Source: JBLEFH01 sp047345645 (GTDB taxonomy: Bacteria; Pseudomonadota; Alphaproteobacteria; Rhodobacterales; Rhodobacteraceae). From it: 64,000 nucleotides of DNA. Under the pieces are notes generated by a model, which had not been told where the DNA came from, did no database searches, and saw only the letters and a program-made list of their open reading frames with translations. The stretch lies in NCBI GenBank assembly GCA_047345645.1, contig JBLEFH010000003.1; one strand, written 5' to 3'. The translations under genes were made by a program, and so were the position numbers. Below, in pieces: positions 1 through 8,333 of this stretch (its first letter is position 1; the number at the start of each line of letters is the position of its first letter).

Positions 1-2
1 CG

Positions 3-971
3 GGTGCCGTCAGCGAAGAGCGCATATACGAAGCACGCGAAGCGTTGAATCGCGGAAATCTGACAATTGCAGATAAAATCTTCGCCGAGGTCGCCCTTTA
101 TGAGGAAGAACAGGAACAAAAGTCACGGCAGCGTCGTGCTGAAGCAGAATATGGTCGCGGCGTCATCGCCGATCAGGAATTACGATTGAATGACGCTGCC
201 GATCACTACGGACAGGCGGCAGACCTATCTCAAGATTTCGAAAAAATTCAGCGAGCGCAATTCGCGTATTTTGTGATCGCCGATTTTGAGCGGTCGCTGG
301 CATATTCCGACAAGCTTATTCTCGCGACAAAAGACTTGGGCAGTCGTGAAGAGGCCATTGCGTTAACGGAACACGCGAAAACGCTGTTAACTATTTCCCA
401 ATTCGGGGACCTCGCTACAGGCGAGAAAAACTTGCAAGAAGCAGAGAAAATGCTCATTCGAGCAAAAAATATACTTCAGCGCAAAATGAAGATTAGCAAA
501 GAATCGATCAATCCATACTTAGTTACGATAACAAATTTATCTCATGTTAAGTTTAAGAGAGCTTTCCGATCTGACGACAGGTTCGGATCAGACGCGAAAA
601 CAGCAGAGAAGCTGATAAAAGAAGCTATTTAAATAGGAAAAGCGGCTCAACTTGCATCGCCGGCACATCATGCTCAAAGACTTAACCTTCTAGGACATAT
701 TTGCTTCTGGACATCACGTTTCGAAGATGCTGAAAAATACGCCCGGCAAGCTCTAACTATTTATGATCGAGGTCACGAAAAGCACAGTTCCAATCACGCT
801 AGCTCAATGATGGCTCTTGTAGAAGTAATTCAAATGGAGCGATCAAAAATAGATGAATGTATATTATTATGCCGTGAAGCTCTTCGCATTTTTACGCGTG
901 CTCTCGGATCCAATCACTTTAGAACACTCGAAGCAAAATATTGGTTGGAGCGGCTTGAAAGCACCCCCTAG
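3..971 (+). pseudogene. TPR-repeat protein gene, 5' end outside window, interrupted by an in-frame stop
   Basis: One reading frame is open from the window edge (position 3) to TAG at 969-971 except for a single TAA at 630-632. The first part (about 209 residues) and the second (112 residues) both read as helical tetratricopeptide protein: regularly spaced Ala/Leu/Tyr pairs, for example RLNDAADHYGQAADL before the stop and RFEDAEKYARQALTIY after it. No plausible restart with a ribosome site lies just after the TAA, so the gene looks broken by one nonsense change. The TTG at 45 is only an internal codon; the real start is upstream of the window. Base composition is far more AT-rich than the rest of the window, which suggests recent acquisition. 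TPR proteins are protein-binding scaffolds; no catalytic domain is visible and the function is unknown. A sequencing error at 630 is the alternative to real decay. Confidence 0.72.
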
Positions 972-1021
972 CCCTTGGCGCGCGAATTCGGTATGACCCG
1001 CGCCAGACAGTGAGGAGCGGC

Positions 1022-2107
1022 ATGAGCGGCATTTCCCCCATCGAGGACATTATCGAGGACGCGCGCAACGGGCGCATGTTCATTCTGGTCGATCACGAAG
1101 ACCGGGAAAACGAGGGCGATCTGGTGATCCCCGGCCAGATGGCCACCCCCGATGCGATCAACTTTATGGCCAAATATGGGCGCGGGCTGATTTGCCTCTC
1201 CATGACCGGCGCGCAGCTTGATGCGCTTGGTCTGCCGATGATGGCGCAGAGCAATTCCTCGCGGCATGAAACGGCCTTCACGGTGTCGATCGAGGCCCGC
1301 GAAGGTGTCTCGACCGGCATTTCCGCCCATGATCGGGCGCGGACCGTCGCCGTTGCGATTGACCCGAAAAGCGGGCCGCAACATATCGCGACGCCCGGCC
1401 ATGTCTTCCCGCTGCGCGCGCGGCGCGGCGGCGTTCTGGTGCGCGCGGGCCATACGGAAGCGGCGGTGGATATTTCACGCCTCGCCGGGCTGAACCCCTC
1501 GGGCGTGATTTGCGAGATCATGAAAGAGGACGGCAGCATGGCCCGCCTGCCCGACCTCATGGAATTTGCCGCCGAGCATAAGATGAAAATCGGCACCATT
1601 TCGGACCTGATCGCCTATCGCCGCCGCTACGATCACCTCGTCAACGAGATCGAAAGCCGCGATGTGACCAGCGAATATGGCGGCGACTGGACCCTGCGGA
1701 TTTTCCGCGATGATGCGACCGGCGCGGAGCATATTGCGCTGACCAAGGGCGATGTGGCCTCGGGCGGGCCGGTGCTGGTGCGGATGCACCATCTCAACCC
1801 CTTTGACGATCTGCTTGGGCTGACCCCTAAACGGTCCTCCCAGATGCGTGACGCGATGGCGGAGATTGCCCGCGAAGGGCGCGGCGCGGTCGTCCTGTTG
1901 CGCGACATGACCGCCGAAATTGCCCATAGCGATGCAGGCGCGCCGCAGATCCTCCGGCAATACGGCCTCGGCGCGCAAATCCTCGGCGCGCTCGGCATCG
2001 AAGAGCTGGAACTTCTCACCAACAGCCCCAATCTGCGGGTGGTCGGGCTCGACGGCTACGGCCTCAGCATCACCGGCACCCGCCCGATCCCGAAAGGAGC
2101 CGCGTGA
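1022..2107 (+). CDS. ribB: 3,4-dihydroxy-2-butanone 4-phosphate synthase with degenerate GTP cyclohydrolase II-like domain (RibBX type)
   Basis: Makes 3,4-dihydroxy-2-butanone 4-phosphate from ribulose 5-phosphate for riboflavin synthesis. The N-terminal domain (about residues 1-205) carries the RibB acidic motif DHEDRENEGDL at residues 24-34 and HTEAAVDISRLAGLNPSG, both typical. The C-terminal part (about 210-361) is laid out like GTP cyclohydrolase II, but the zinc-binding cysteines are absent: where RibA has a Cys-rich HSECLTGD...RCDCG stretch this protein reads RMHHLNPFDDLLGL. The domain should therefore not be an active cyclohydrolase, as in the RibBX variant known in Proteobacteria. ATG 1022 is preferred over GTG 1010 because GAGGAG (1012-1017) lies just before it. 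It overlaps ribH by one base, so the two are probably co-transcribed with nusB. Confidence 0.9.
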   Translation: MSGISPIEDIIEDARNGRMFILVDHEDRENEGDLVIPGQMATPDAINFMAKYGRGLICLSMTGAQLDALGLPMMAQSNSSRHETAFTVSIEAREGVSTGISAHDRARTVAVAIDPKSGPQHIATPGHVFPLRARRGGVLVRAGHTEAAVDISRLAGLNPSGVICEIMKEDGSMARLPDLMEFAAEHKMKIGTISDLIAYRRRYDHLVNEIESRDVTSEYGGDWTLRIFRDDATGAEHIALTKGDVASGGPVLVRMHHLNPFDDLLGLTPKRSSQMRDAMAEIAREGRGAVVLLRDMTAEIAHSDAGAPQILRQYGLGAQILGALGIEELELLTNSPNLRVVGLDGYGLSITGTRPIPKGAA

Positions 2108-2616
2108 TGGCCGGCGCTGCGCATGACACTCTCCCCAAGCCCAAATTCGACACGCCGACCCATCTGCTCATCGTCGTCGCCCCTTATTATAAGGATATCG
2201 CGGACGAATTGGTGGCGGGCGCGCGCGCGGCGATTGAGGCGGCGGGCGCGACCCATGATCTCATCAACGTGCCCGGCGCGCTGGAACTGCCGACTGCGAT
2301 CCGCCTTGCGGACCGCTCGGGCGAGTATGATGGCTATGTCGCGCTTGGCTGCGTGATCCGCGGCGAGACGACGCATTATGACACGGTTTGCAACGATTCC
2401 AGCCGGGGGCTGACTTTGCTCGGGCTGGAGGGCATTTGCCTCGGCAACGGGATCTTGACTGTGGAAAATATGGCGCAGGCCGAGGCCCGCGCGAAGGTCA
2501 ACGAACAGAACAAGGGTGGCGGGGCCGCCGAGGCCGCGATGCATCTCATCGCCCTCAAGCGCCGGTTTACGCCCGATGCAAAAGCGCTGCCCGAGGGCAG
2601 TTTCAGGATGGCATGA
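2107..2616 (+). CDS. ribH: 6,7-dimethyl-8-ribityllumazine synthase
   Basis: Condenses the RibB product with 5-amino-6-ribitylaminouracil to give the riboflavin precursor lumazine. At 169 residues it has family length. It shows the substrate-binding GALELP motif (57-62) and GCVIRGETTHYD, whose His90 is the expected general acid/base. ATG 2107 shares its first base with the ribB stop, so translation is likely coupled. The preceding GTG at 2104 is a less likely start. The order ribB-ribH-nusB is common in alphaproteobacteria. Confidence 0.95.
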   Translation: MAGAAHDTLPKPKFDTPTHLLIVVAPYYKDIADELVAGARAAIEAAGATHDLINVPGALELPTAIRLADRSGEYDGYVALGCVIRGETTHYDTVCNDSSRGLTLLGLEGICLGNGILTVENMAQAEARAKVNEQNKGGGAAEAAMHLIALKRRFTPDAKALPEGSFRMA

Positions 2617-2617
2617 G

Positions 2618-3079
2618 ATGAGCAACAACAAACGACAAATGCGCTCCGCCGCGCGGCTTTATGCGGTGCAGGCCCTGTTTCAGATGGAGGCTTCGGACAG
2701 CACGCTCAAAGAGGTGCAGGACCAGTTCGAAAGCTACCGTTTCGGCGCGGAGATTGAGGGCGACACCTATGCGGAGGGCGATATCGACCTGTTCCGCACC
2801 CTGCTGCGCGAGGCAGTGAACAACCAGAACCGCATCGACAAGATGACCGATACGGCACTCGTCGCCAAATGGCCCATCGCGCGGATCGACCCGACCTTGC
2901 GCGCGCTCTTCCGCGCCGCCGGTGCCGAGTTGATCGGGCCGGACACGCCGCCGAAAGTCGTCATCAACGAATATGTAGATGTCGCGAAGGCGTTTTTCCC
3001 GGAAGGCCAGGAAACCAAATTCGTCAACGCGGTGCTGGACCATATGGCTCGGGCCGCGAAGCCCGAAGCCTTTTCTTAA
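2618..3079 (+). CDS. nusB: Transcription antitermination protein NusB
   Basis: An all-helical RNA-binding protein that pairs with NusE (S10) on boxA to prevent premature termination in rRNA operons. The 153-residue product begins MSNNKRQMRSAARLYAVQALFQM, with the basic N terminus and ARLYAVQALFQ helix typical of NusB. The C-terminal VINEYVDVAKAF...KFVNAVLDHMAR is the family's most conserved stretch. ATG 2618 follows the ribH stop by one base; the in-frame upstream extension inside ribH is rejected. Confidence 0.94.
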   Translation: MSNNKRQMRSAARLYAVQALFQMEASDSTLKEVQDQFESYRFGAEIEGDTYAEGDIDLFRTLLREAVNNQNRIDKMTDTALVAKWPIARIDPTLRALFRAAGAELIGPDTPPKVVINEYVDVAKAFFPEGQETKFVNAVLDHMARAAKPEAFS

Positions 3080-3088
3080 GATCGTGCG

Positions 3089-3104
3089 GGCGTCCTAGGA
3101 CGCC
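3089..3104. repeat. Perfect 16-bp palindrome between convergent nusB and lipoprotein genes
   Basis: GGCGTCCTAGGACGCC reads identically on both strands, with no spacer. It lies 10 bases after the nusB stop and covers the TAG stop (3095-3097) of the convergent lipoprotein gene. There is no T tract on either side, so a classical intrinsic terminator is not shown. It could act as a bidirectional transcript end or be chance. Confidence 0.5.
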
Positions 3105-3466
3105 GCGCCGCCGAAATCGATCCCGCAGGATTTCTGTGTATTTGCGGCTTCGATTGCCTGCATTTCGCCCTTGAGCGCCGCTACACGCGAGGCACCTTCG
3201 CCGTCGCCTTTCACCAGAAAGGCTGCAGGCCAAAAGAGGATCGTCGCCACAGCAACTTTGGTATTATCGCTCTCTGCGCGACGATCTTGAGCGCCCATAG
3301 CAACGCGCGCCTCGTGGCTGACCCTAGCGGCCTCCATACGAAGCTGGTCACAATCGTAAGCGGAATACGCCATGGGGGAAATATAGGCTGCTTCAATATT
3401 TTCGGAGGTTTGCGCGCAACCAGCAAGCGCGGCAAGAGCCGCGACAATCATTACTTTTTTAATCAT
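3095..3466 (-). CDS. Small putative lipoprotein, unknown function
   Basis: A 123-residue protein beginning MIKKVMIVAALAALAGCAQ, a short lipoprotein signal peptide with lipobox LAGC and lipidated Cys17. The mature part is polar and helical (CDQLRMEAARVSHEARVAMGAQDRR), has a hydrophobic stretch VAVATILFWPAAFLV around residues 72-86, and ends with a KGEMQAIEAANTQKSCGI segment. It resembles small metal- or envelope-associated lipoproteins of Rhodobacterales, but I cannot name a family. It converges on nusB and stands alone, with a repeat-rich, AT-rich upstream region of 90 bases. Confidence 0.75.
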   Translation of the reverse strand: MIKKVMIVAALAALAGCAQTSENIEAAYISPMAYSAYDCDQLRMEAARVSHEARVAMGAQDRRAESDNTKVAVATILFWPAAFLVKGDGEGASRVAALKGEMQAIEAANTQKSCGIDFGGAAS

Positions 3467-3490
3467 AACTCACTCACTTAAATTGTGAAA

Positions 3491-3535
3491 TGTGTTTAAC
3501 ACACACATCACATCGAGTGTATTAAAAAATACACT
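3491..3535. promoter_or_regulatory. Two inverted repeats in the AT-rich gap between parC and the lipoprotein gene
   Basis: The first repeat is TGTGTTTAACACA at 3491-3503: 6-base arms around one central base. The second is at 3516-3535: arms AGTGTATT and AATACACT around four A residues. Both lie upstream of the minus-strand lipoprotein gene (start 3466) and downstream of the parC stop (3557). The second could be a parC transcript-end hairpin; the first, nearer the start, is a candidate operator. No convincing -35/-10 pair was fixed. Confidence 0.4.
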
Positions 3536-3556
3536 TAAAGTGAATACGACGTTAGG

Positions 3557-5773
3557 TTATGTAAATTTATTGTCCCGCGGGAAGCCGCGCGGTGCCATTT
3601 TCCCGGCCCCGGCCCGCTTGCCGATCCACTCGGTGAGGTCGGTCTCCGTGCGGGTGCGGCCCGCCGGATCGAGCCAGCTGAGGCCCTCGCCCAGCGTAAA
3701 GACCCGCGCATCGGCCAGCCCGCCATCCTTGTATTTCTGGAGGCGAACCCCCTTGCCACGCGACATTTCGGGCAGCTCTTCCAGCGGGAAGACCAGCAGC
3801 TTGCGGTTCTCGCCGACCACGACGACATGATCGCCCTCAACCGGCTTGCAAACCGCGGCGACCGCATCCTTGAGGTTCAGCGCCTGTTTGCCGTTTTTCG
3901 TCTGCGCAATCAGATCATCCTCAAGGGCAATGAACCCATCCCCAGCCGAGGACGCCAGCAAGCGTTTGCGGCCCGGCTCATGGGTAAAGAGCGTCACCAT
4001 CCGCGCCTCTTGCGGCAGGTCGATCATGAGCCGCAGCGGCTCGCCCATGCCGCGTCCGCCGGGTAAGTCGTTGGCGGAGATCGTGTAAACGCGGCCCTGC
4101 GAGGAGAGGAGCAGCAGCTTGTCCGTCGTCTGGGCATGGAAGACGAAACGCCCCTCATCCCCATCCTTGTATTTCAGCTCTTGATCGAGCGCGATATGGC
4201 CCTTCATCGCGCGGATCCAGCCATTGGCGGAGCAGACGATGGTCACTGGCTCTTTCTCGATCATGGCCTCCAGCGGGACGGCCTCGATATCCGGCGCGTC
4301 CTCGATGGTGGTGCGGCGCGCGCCGCCGGGCGCATCCTTGCCAAACTCCTTCCGGGTGGCGCGCAGTTCCTCAGCAATCCGCGTCCATTGCGCGCCCTCA
4401 TCGGCGAGCAGCGCGTTCAGCATCCCCTGCTCTTCGATCAGCCGGTCGCGCTCATCCTTGAGCTCCATCTCCTCAAGCTTGCGCAAATTGCGCAGGCGCA
4501 TGTTGAGGATGGCTTCGGCCTGCACATCGGTGAGCTCAAACTCTTTGATGAGCTCCGCCTTCGGATCGTCCTCATAGCGGATGATCTCGATGACCCGGTC
4601 GAGATTGAGATAGGCGACGAGATAGCCTTCCAGCACCTCAAGGCGATGCGCGATCTTGCCGAGGCGGAAATTCGAGCGGCGGACCAGCACATCGCGGCGG
4701 TGGTCGAGGAAGGCTTGCAGAACTTCGCGCAAGCCGCAAACCTTCGGCACCCGCCCGTCGATCAGCACATTCATGTTGAGCGAGAAGCGGATTTCGAGAT
4801 CGGACTGCCGGAACAGCGTCTCCATCAGCAAATTCGCATCCACCGTGCGCGAGCGCGGCTCCAGAACGAGGCGGATATCTTCGGCGCTTTCGTCCCGCAC
4901 ATCGGCGAGGATCGGGATTTTCTTGTCGTTGATGAGCGTCGCGATCTTCTCGATCAGGCGGCTCTTTTGCACCTGATAGGGGATCTCGGTGATGACAATC
5001 TGCCATTGCCCGCGCCCCAGATCCTCGACCTCCCAACGGGCGCGCAACCGGAACGCGCCGCGCCCGGTGCGGTAGGCTTCCATCATCGACTCGCGGCTTT
5101 CCACGAGGATGCCGCCGGTCGGAAAATCCGGGCCGGGGATGTATTCCATCAGGGTTTCATCACGGGCATTCGGGGCCTTGATGAGATGCAGCGCGGCGTC
5201 GATCAGCTCATGCACATTATGGGGCGGAATATTGGTCGCCATCCCCACGGCGATGCCGGACGAGCCATTCGCCAACAGGTTCGGAAACGCCGCCGGAAGC
5301 ACCACCGGCTCGCGCTCGGAGCCGTCATAGTTTTCCTGAAAATCGACCGCATCTTCGGACAGCCCTTCCATCATCGCCTGCGCGATGCGGGTCAGCCGGG
5401 CCTCGGTGTAGCGCTGCGCCGCCGGGTTGTCGCCGTCGATATTGCCGAAATTCCCCTGCCCATCGACCAGCGGGTAGCGCATCGAGAAATCCTGCGCCAA
5501 ACGGGCCAGCGCGTCATAGATCGCAGAGTCGCCATGGGGGTGATAATTGCCCATCACCTCGCCGACGATCTTGGCGCATTTGCGGTAGCTCCCACCCGGT
5601 TCCAGACGCAGCCCGCGCATCGCAAAAAGGATGCGCCGATGCACCGGTTTCAGCCCGTCCCGCGCATCGGGAAGCGCCCGGTGCATGATCGTCGAGAGCG
5701 CATATGTCAGGTAGCGCTGACCCAGAGCCCGGCGGAGCGGCTCTTCGGAAATCTCAGGGGTTGCTTTTGTCAT
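3557..5773 (-). CDS. parC: DNA topoisomerase IV subunit A
   Basis: The cleavage-rejoining subunit that decatenates daughter chromosomes with ParE. From ATG 5773 (MTKATPEISEEPLRRA) the product is 738 residues. The winged-helix catalytic region holds PVHRRILFAM, the quinolone-region motif HPHGDSAIYDA and AQRYTEARL with catalytic Tyr122. A coiled coil and a C-terminal beta-pinwheel follow. No GyrA-box (QRRGGKG-like) is present, which fits ParC rather than GyrA. An in-frame ATG at 5827 would add 18 residues unlike ParC; neither start has a strong ribosome site. Divergent from the SDR gene at 5848. Confidence 0.93.
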   Translation of the reverse strand: MTKATPEISEEPLRRALGQRYLTYALSTIMHRALPDARDGLKPVHRRILFAMRGLRLEPGGSYRKCAKIVGEVMGNYHPHGDSAIYDALARLAQDFSMRYPLVDGQGNFGNIDGDNPAAQRYTEARLTRIAQAMMEGLSEDAVDFQENYDGSEREPVVLPAAFPNLLANGSSGIAVGMATNIPPHNVHELIDAALHLIKAPNARDETLMEYIPGPDFPTGGILVESRESMMEAYRTGRGAFRLRARWEVEDLGRGQWQIVITEIPYQVQKSRLIEKIATLINDKKIPILADVRDESAEDIRLVLEPRSRTVDANLLMETLFRQSDLEIRFSLNMNVLIDGRVPKVCGLREVLQAFLDHRRDVLVRRSNFRLGKIAHRLEVLEGYLVAYLNLDRVIEIIRYEDDPKAELIKEFELTDVQAEAILNMRLRNLRKLEEMELKDERDRLIEEQGMLNALLADEGAQWTRIAEELRATRKEFGKDAPGGARRTTIEDAPDIEAVPLEAMIEKEPVTIVCSANGWIRAMKGHIALDQELKYKDGDEGRFVFHAQTTDKLLLLSSQGRVYTISANDLPGGRGMGEPLRLMIDLPQEARMVTLFTHEPGRKRLLASSAGDGFIALEDDLIAQTKNGKQALNLKDAVAAVCKPVEGDHVVVVGENRKLLVFPLEELPEMSRGKGVRLQKYKDGGLADARVFTLGEGLSWLDPAGRTRTETDLTEWIGKRAGAGKMAPRGFPRDNKFT

Positions 5774-5847
5774 ATCCACATTGGATAGGGAGAACGCGTG
5801 TTCACGTCCAGTTGAAAGTTGCTGCATCGCAGGATAGGCAAACCATC

Positions 5848-6669
5848 ATGAAAACAGTTCTCATCACCGGGTGTTCCAGCGGAATTGGGCGCGATGCTGC
5901 GCGAACATTACGCTCACGTGGGTGGCGCGTCTTTGCCTCTTGCCGCAAGGAAAAGGACTGCGAGCGGCTGCGAAGCCGGGGCTATGACAGCCCGCAAATT
6001 GACGTGAACAGCACCGAGAGCATCAAAAACGGTGTCAACGAAGTGCTCGAAGCGACCGGTGGCACGCTCGATGCGCTGATCAACAATGCCGCCTACGCCC
6101 TGCCCGCCGCGATGGAGGATTTCCCCCGTCAGGCGCTGGAGGAAATCTTTTCGACCAATCTTTTCGGGGCCTTCGACATGATCCACCATGTCATGCCCGC
6201 GATGCGCAAACAGGGGCATGGTCGAATCATCAACGTCTCGTCGATCCTCGGCATCGAAACGGCACGGTTTCGCGGCGCTTATTCCGGCACGAAATTCGCG
6301 CTCGAAGGCATGACAGACGCGCTGCGCAAGGAGGCAGGGCCGATAAACGTCATCCTCGTCACCCCCGGCCCGATCGCGACGCCGATCCGCGCCAAGGCCC
6401 GCCCGCATTTCGAAAAATGGATCGACTGGGAGAATTCCGCCCTCCGCGATGTCTACGAAAATGAGGCCCTTCCCCGCCTCTATGCCAAATCGTTACCGGC
6501 GAATCGGTGGGTCATGCGGCCGGCCGCTGTGTCCCGAAAAATCGTGATTGCGCTCGAAACCGACCGGCCCAGACCGCGATATTTTGTCACAACCCCCACA
6601 TATGCGGCGGATTACGCAAGACGCTTGCTCCCGACCCGTCTTCGCGACTACCTTTTCCGAAACGCCTGA
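5848..6669 (+). CDS. Short-chain dehydrogenase/reductase
   Basis: A 273-residue NAD(P)-dependent oxidoreductase of the classical SDR fold. Visible motifs are the dinucleotide-binding TGCSSGIG (residues 7-14), the NNAA motif, the catalytic Ser in NVSSILG, and YSGTK for catalytic Tyr/Lys. The PGPIATPI stretch after it is typical. The long C-terminal extension of about 80 residues resembles SDRs acting on lipophilic or steroid-like substrates, but the substrate cannot be read from sequence. ATG 5848 is preceded by GGATAGG. It probably leads the short run HIG1 protein-adenosyltransferase. Confidence 0.85.
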   Translation: MKTVLITGCSSGIGRDAARTLRSRGWRVFASCRKEKDCERLRSRGYDSPQIDVNSTESIKNGVNEVLEATGGTLDALINNAAYALPAAMEDFPRQALEEIFSTNLFGAFDMIHHVMPAMRKQGHGRIINVSSILGIETARFRGAYSGTKFALEGMTDALRKEAGPINVILVTPGPIATPIRAKARPHFEKWIDWENSALRDVYENEALPRLYAKSLPANRWVMRPAAVSRKIVIALETDRPRPRYFVTTPTYAADYARRLLPTRLRDYLFRNA

Positions 6670-6679
6670 AGGAGACGCC

Positions 6680-6874
6680 ATGCAGGGCATCCTGTATTTT
6701 CTCATCGTCATGCTCGCCATTGCCACCGCCGCCGTGGTCATTCGCGGGATCATCGGCTTTGCGCGCGGCGGCGAGTGGAACAAGAAAAACAGCAACAATA
6801 TGATGCAATGGCGCATCCTGCTGCAGTTTCTGGCCCTCATCGCGATCATGGCTTTCCTCGCGCTGGCAGGCTGA
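6680..6874 (+). CDS. HIG1-like twin transmembrane small protein
   Basis: A 64-residue protein with two membrane segments (about residues 3-27 and 44-63) separated by a short polar loop, GGEWNKKNSNNMMQWRILLQ. The loop and the WRILLQ motif before the second helix match bacterial HIG1-type (hypoxia-induced) proteins, which in several alphaproteobacteria sit beside the cobalamin adenosyltransferase gene. Some HIG1 members bind terminal oxidases; a role here is inference. A GGAG ribosome site lies just before ATG 6680, and its stop overlaps the next start by one base. Confidence 0.72.
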   Translation: MQGILYFLIVMLAIATAAVVIRGIIGFARGGEWNKKNSNNMMQWRILLQFLALIAIMAFLALAG

Positions 6875-7440
6875 TGGTTGTTCTGAACAAGATCTATACC
6901 CGCACCGGCGACAAGGGGGACACGGCGCTTGGCGACGGCTCCCGCGTGCCGAAATTCGACCTGCGTGTGGAAGCCTATGGAACGGTGGATGAGCTGAATT
7001 CCGTCCTCGGCCTCGCGCGGCTCCATGCCGACAGCGCGCTTGATACCGCCCTCGCCCGCATCCAGAATGACCTCTTTGATCTCGGCGCGGATTTGGCGAC
7101 GCCGGAAGCCGAGACGCCGCCCGAATATCCGCCGCTGCGGATCACGGACGGGCAGACAGAACGGCTCGAATCCGAAATCGACGCGATGAATGCCGATCTC
7201 GAACCGCTGCGCAGTTTCGTTCTGCCCGGCGGCTCGGCCCTTTCTGCGCATCTGCATCTTGGCCGCACCGTCACGCGCCGCGCCGAGCGGCTGACCGTGG
7301 CGCTGGCGGGCGAGCAGAACATCACCCCGGCGGCGATTACCTTCCTGAATCGCTTGTCCGATTGGCTTTTTGTCGCCGCACGGGTTGCGAATGGGAACGG
7401 CAAGGATGATGTTCTCTGGGTGCCCGGAGGAAATCGATAA
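6874..7440 (+). CDS. Cob(I)alamin adenosyltransferase, PduO type
   Basis: Transfers the adenosyl group of ATP to cob(I)alamin, giving coenzyme B12. The 188-residue product begins MVVLNKIYTRTGDKGDTALGDG, the ATP-binding TRTGDKGxT motif of PduO/MMAB enzymes. It has VEAYGTVDELNS, the conserved SFVLPGGS stretch, and RTVTRRAERL near the C terminus. B12-dependent ethylmalonyl- and methylmalonyl-CoA mutases are needed for the pathway whose Mcd and Mcl1 enzymes are encoded in this window. ATG 6874 overlaps the previous stop. Confidence 0.92.
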   Translation: MVVLNKIYTRTGDKGDTALGDGSRVPKFDLRVEAYGTVDELNSVLGLARLHADSALDTALARIQNDLFDLGADLATPEAETPPEYPPLRITDGQTERLESEIDAMNADLEPLRSFVLPGGSALSAHLHLGRTVTRRAERLTVALAGEQNITPAAITFLNRLSDWLFVAARVANGNGKDDVLWVPGGNR

Positions 7441-7455
7441 CCGCCATCGGAAGAA

Positions 7456-7472
7456 GTGACGTTGACGTAAAG
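7456..7472 (+). promoter_or_regulatory. Candidate operator upstream of etfBA
   Basis: GTGACGTTGACGTAAAG contains the spaced repeat ACGT-TG-ACGT. Its reverse complement, TTTACGTCAACGTCA, resembles the TTTACG-type sites of MerR-family LiuR regulators that control branched-chain amino acid and acyl-CoA degradation genes in Proteobacteria (recalled, not checked). It lies 100 bases upstream of etfB. No clear -35/-10 pair was identified around it. Confidence 0.35.
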
Positions 7473-7571
7473 TTTCTCTTGCGTCAGGCAGCCAACCTTG
7501 ATTGTTTGCCACCATAAAACGCCCGAATGGGCAAAACCATGCCCCTCGGGGCCCAACAAGGAGACCGCATT

Positions 7572-8333
7572 ATGAAGGTGCTTGTGCCTGTCAAACGCGT
7601 GATCGACTACAATGTGAAGGTTCGCGTCAAAGGCGATCAGTCCGGTGTCGATCTGGCGAATGTCAAAATGTCGATGAACCCCTTTGACGAGATTGCCGTG
7701 GAAGAGGCGATCCGTCTGAAAGAGGCCGGGAAGGCTGAGGAAGTCGTCGCCGTGTCCATCGGGGTCAAGCAGGCGCAGGAAACGCTGCGCACGGCGCTCG
7801 CCATGGGTGCGGACCGCGCGATCCTCATCAATGCGGCTGATGATGTGCATCAGGATATCGAGCCGCTCGCGGTCGCCAAACTGCTCAAGGCGGTTGTGGA
7901 TGAAGAGCAGCCGGGCCTTGTGATCCTCGGCAAACAGGCAATCGACAACGACATGAACGCGACCGGCCAGATGCTCGCCGCCCTGCTCGGCTGGGGTCAG
8001 GCGACGTTTGCGGAGTCGCTGGAGATCGACGGCGACAATGCCAAGGTCCGCCGCGAGGTCGATGGCGGTCTGCAAACCGTCAGCGTGAAGCTGCCGGCGA
8101 TTGTCACCGCCGATTTGCGCCTCAACGAGCCGCGCTACGCATCGCTGCCGAACATCATGAAGGCGAAGAAAAAGCCGCTCGATGAGAAAACCCCGTCCGA
8201 TTACGGCGTCGATGTGGCGCCGCGTCTGGAGCAGGTCAAAGTCTCCGAGCCCGCCGAACGCCAGGGCGGCGTGAAGGTCGAGAGCGTGAGCGAGCTTGTT
8301 CAGAAACTGAAAACCGAAGCGGGGGTGCTCTGA
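7572..8333 (+). CDS. etfB: Electron transfer flavoprotein beta subunit
   Basis: The AMP-binding subunit of the ETF heterodimer, which takes electrons from acyl-CoA dehydrogenases and passes them to ETF-ubiquinone oxidoreductase. The 253-residue protein begins MKVLVPVKRVIDYNVKVRVK and contains the EtfB signature VKRPAI-like block as VKLPAIVTADLRLNEPRYASLPNIMKAKKKP. A GGAG ribosome site lies just before ATG 7572. It overlaps etfA by one base. Mcd at 16524 is a likely electron donor to this ETF. Confidence 0.96.
   Translation: MKVLVPVKRVIDYNVKVRVKGDQSGVDLANVKMSMNPFDEIAVEEAIRLKEAGKAEEVVAVSIGVKQAQETLRTALAMGADRAILINAADDVHQDIEPLAVAKLLKAVVDEEQPGLVILGKQAIDNDMNATGQMLAALLGWGQATFAESLEIDGDNAKVRREVDGGLQTVSVKLPAIVTADLRLNEPRYASLPNIMKAKKKPLDEKTPSDYGVDVAPRLEQVKVSEPAERQGGVKVESVSELVQKLKTEAGVL

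Noticed and set aside
4136..5788. 550-residue open frame antisense to parC
   Set aside because: Follows parC codon positions on the opposite strand in high-GC DNA. No recognisable domain, low-complexity Arg/Gly/Ala composition.
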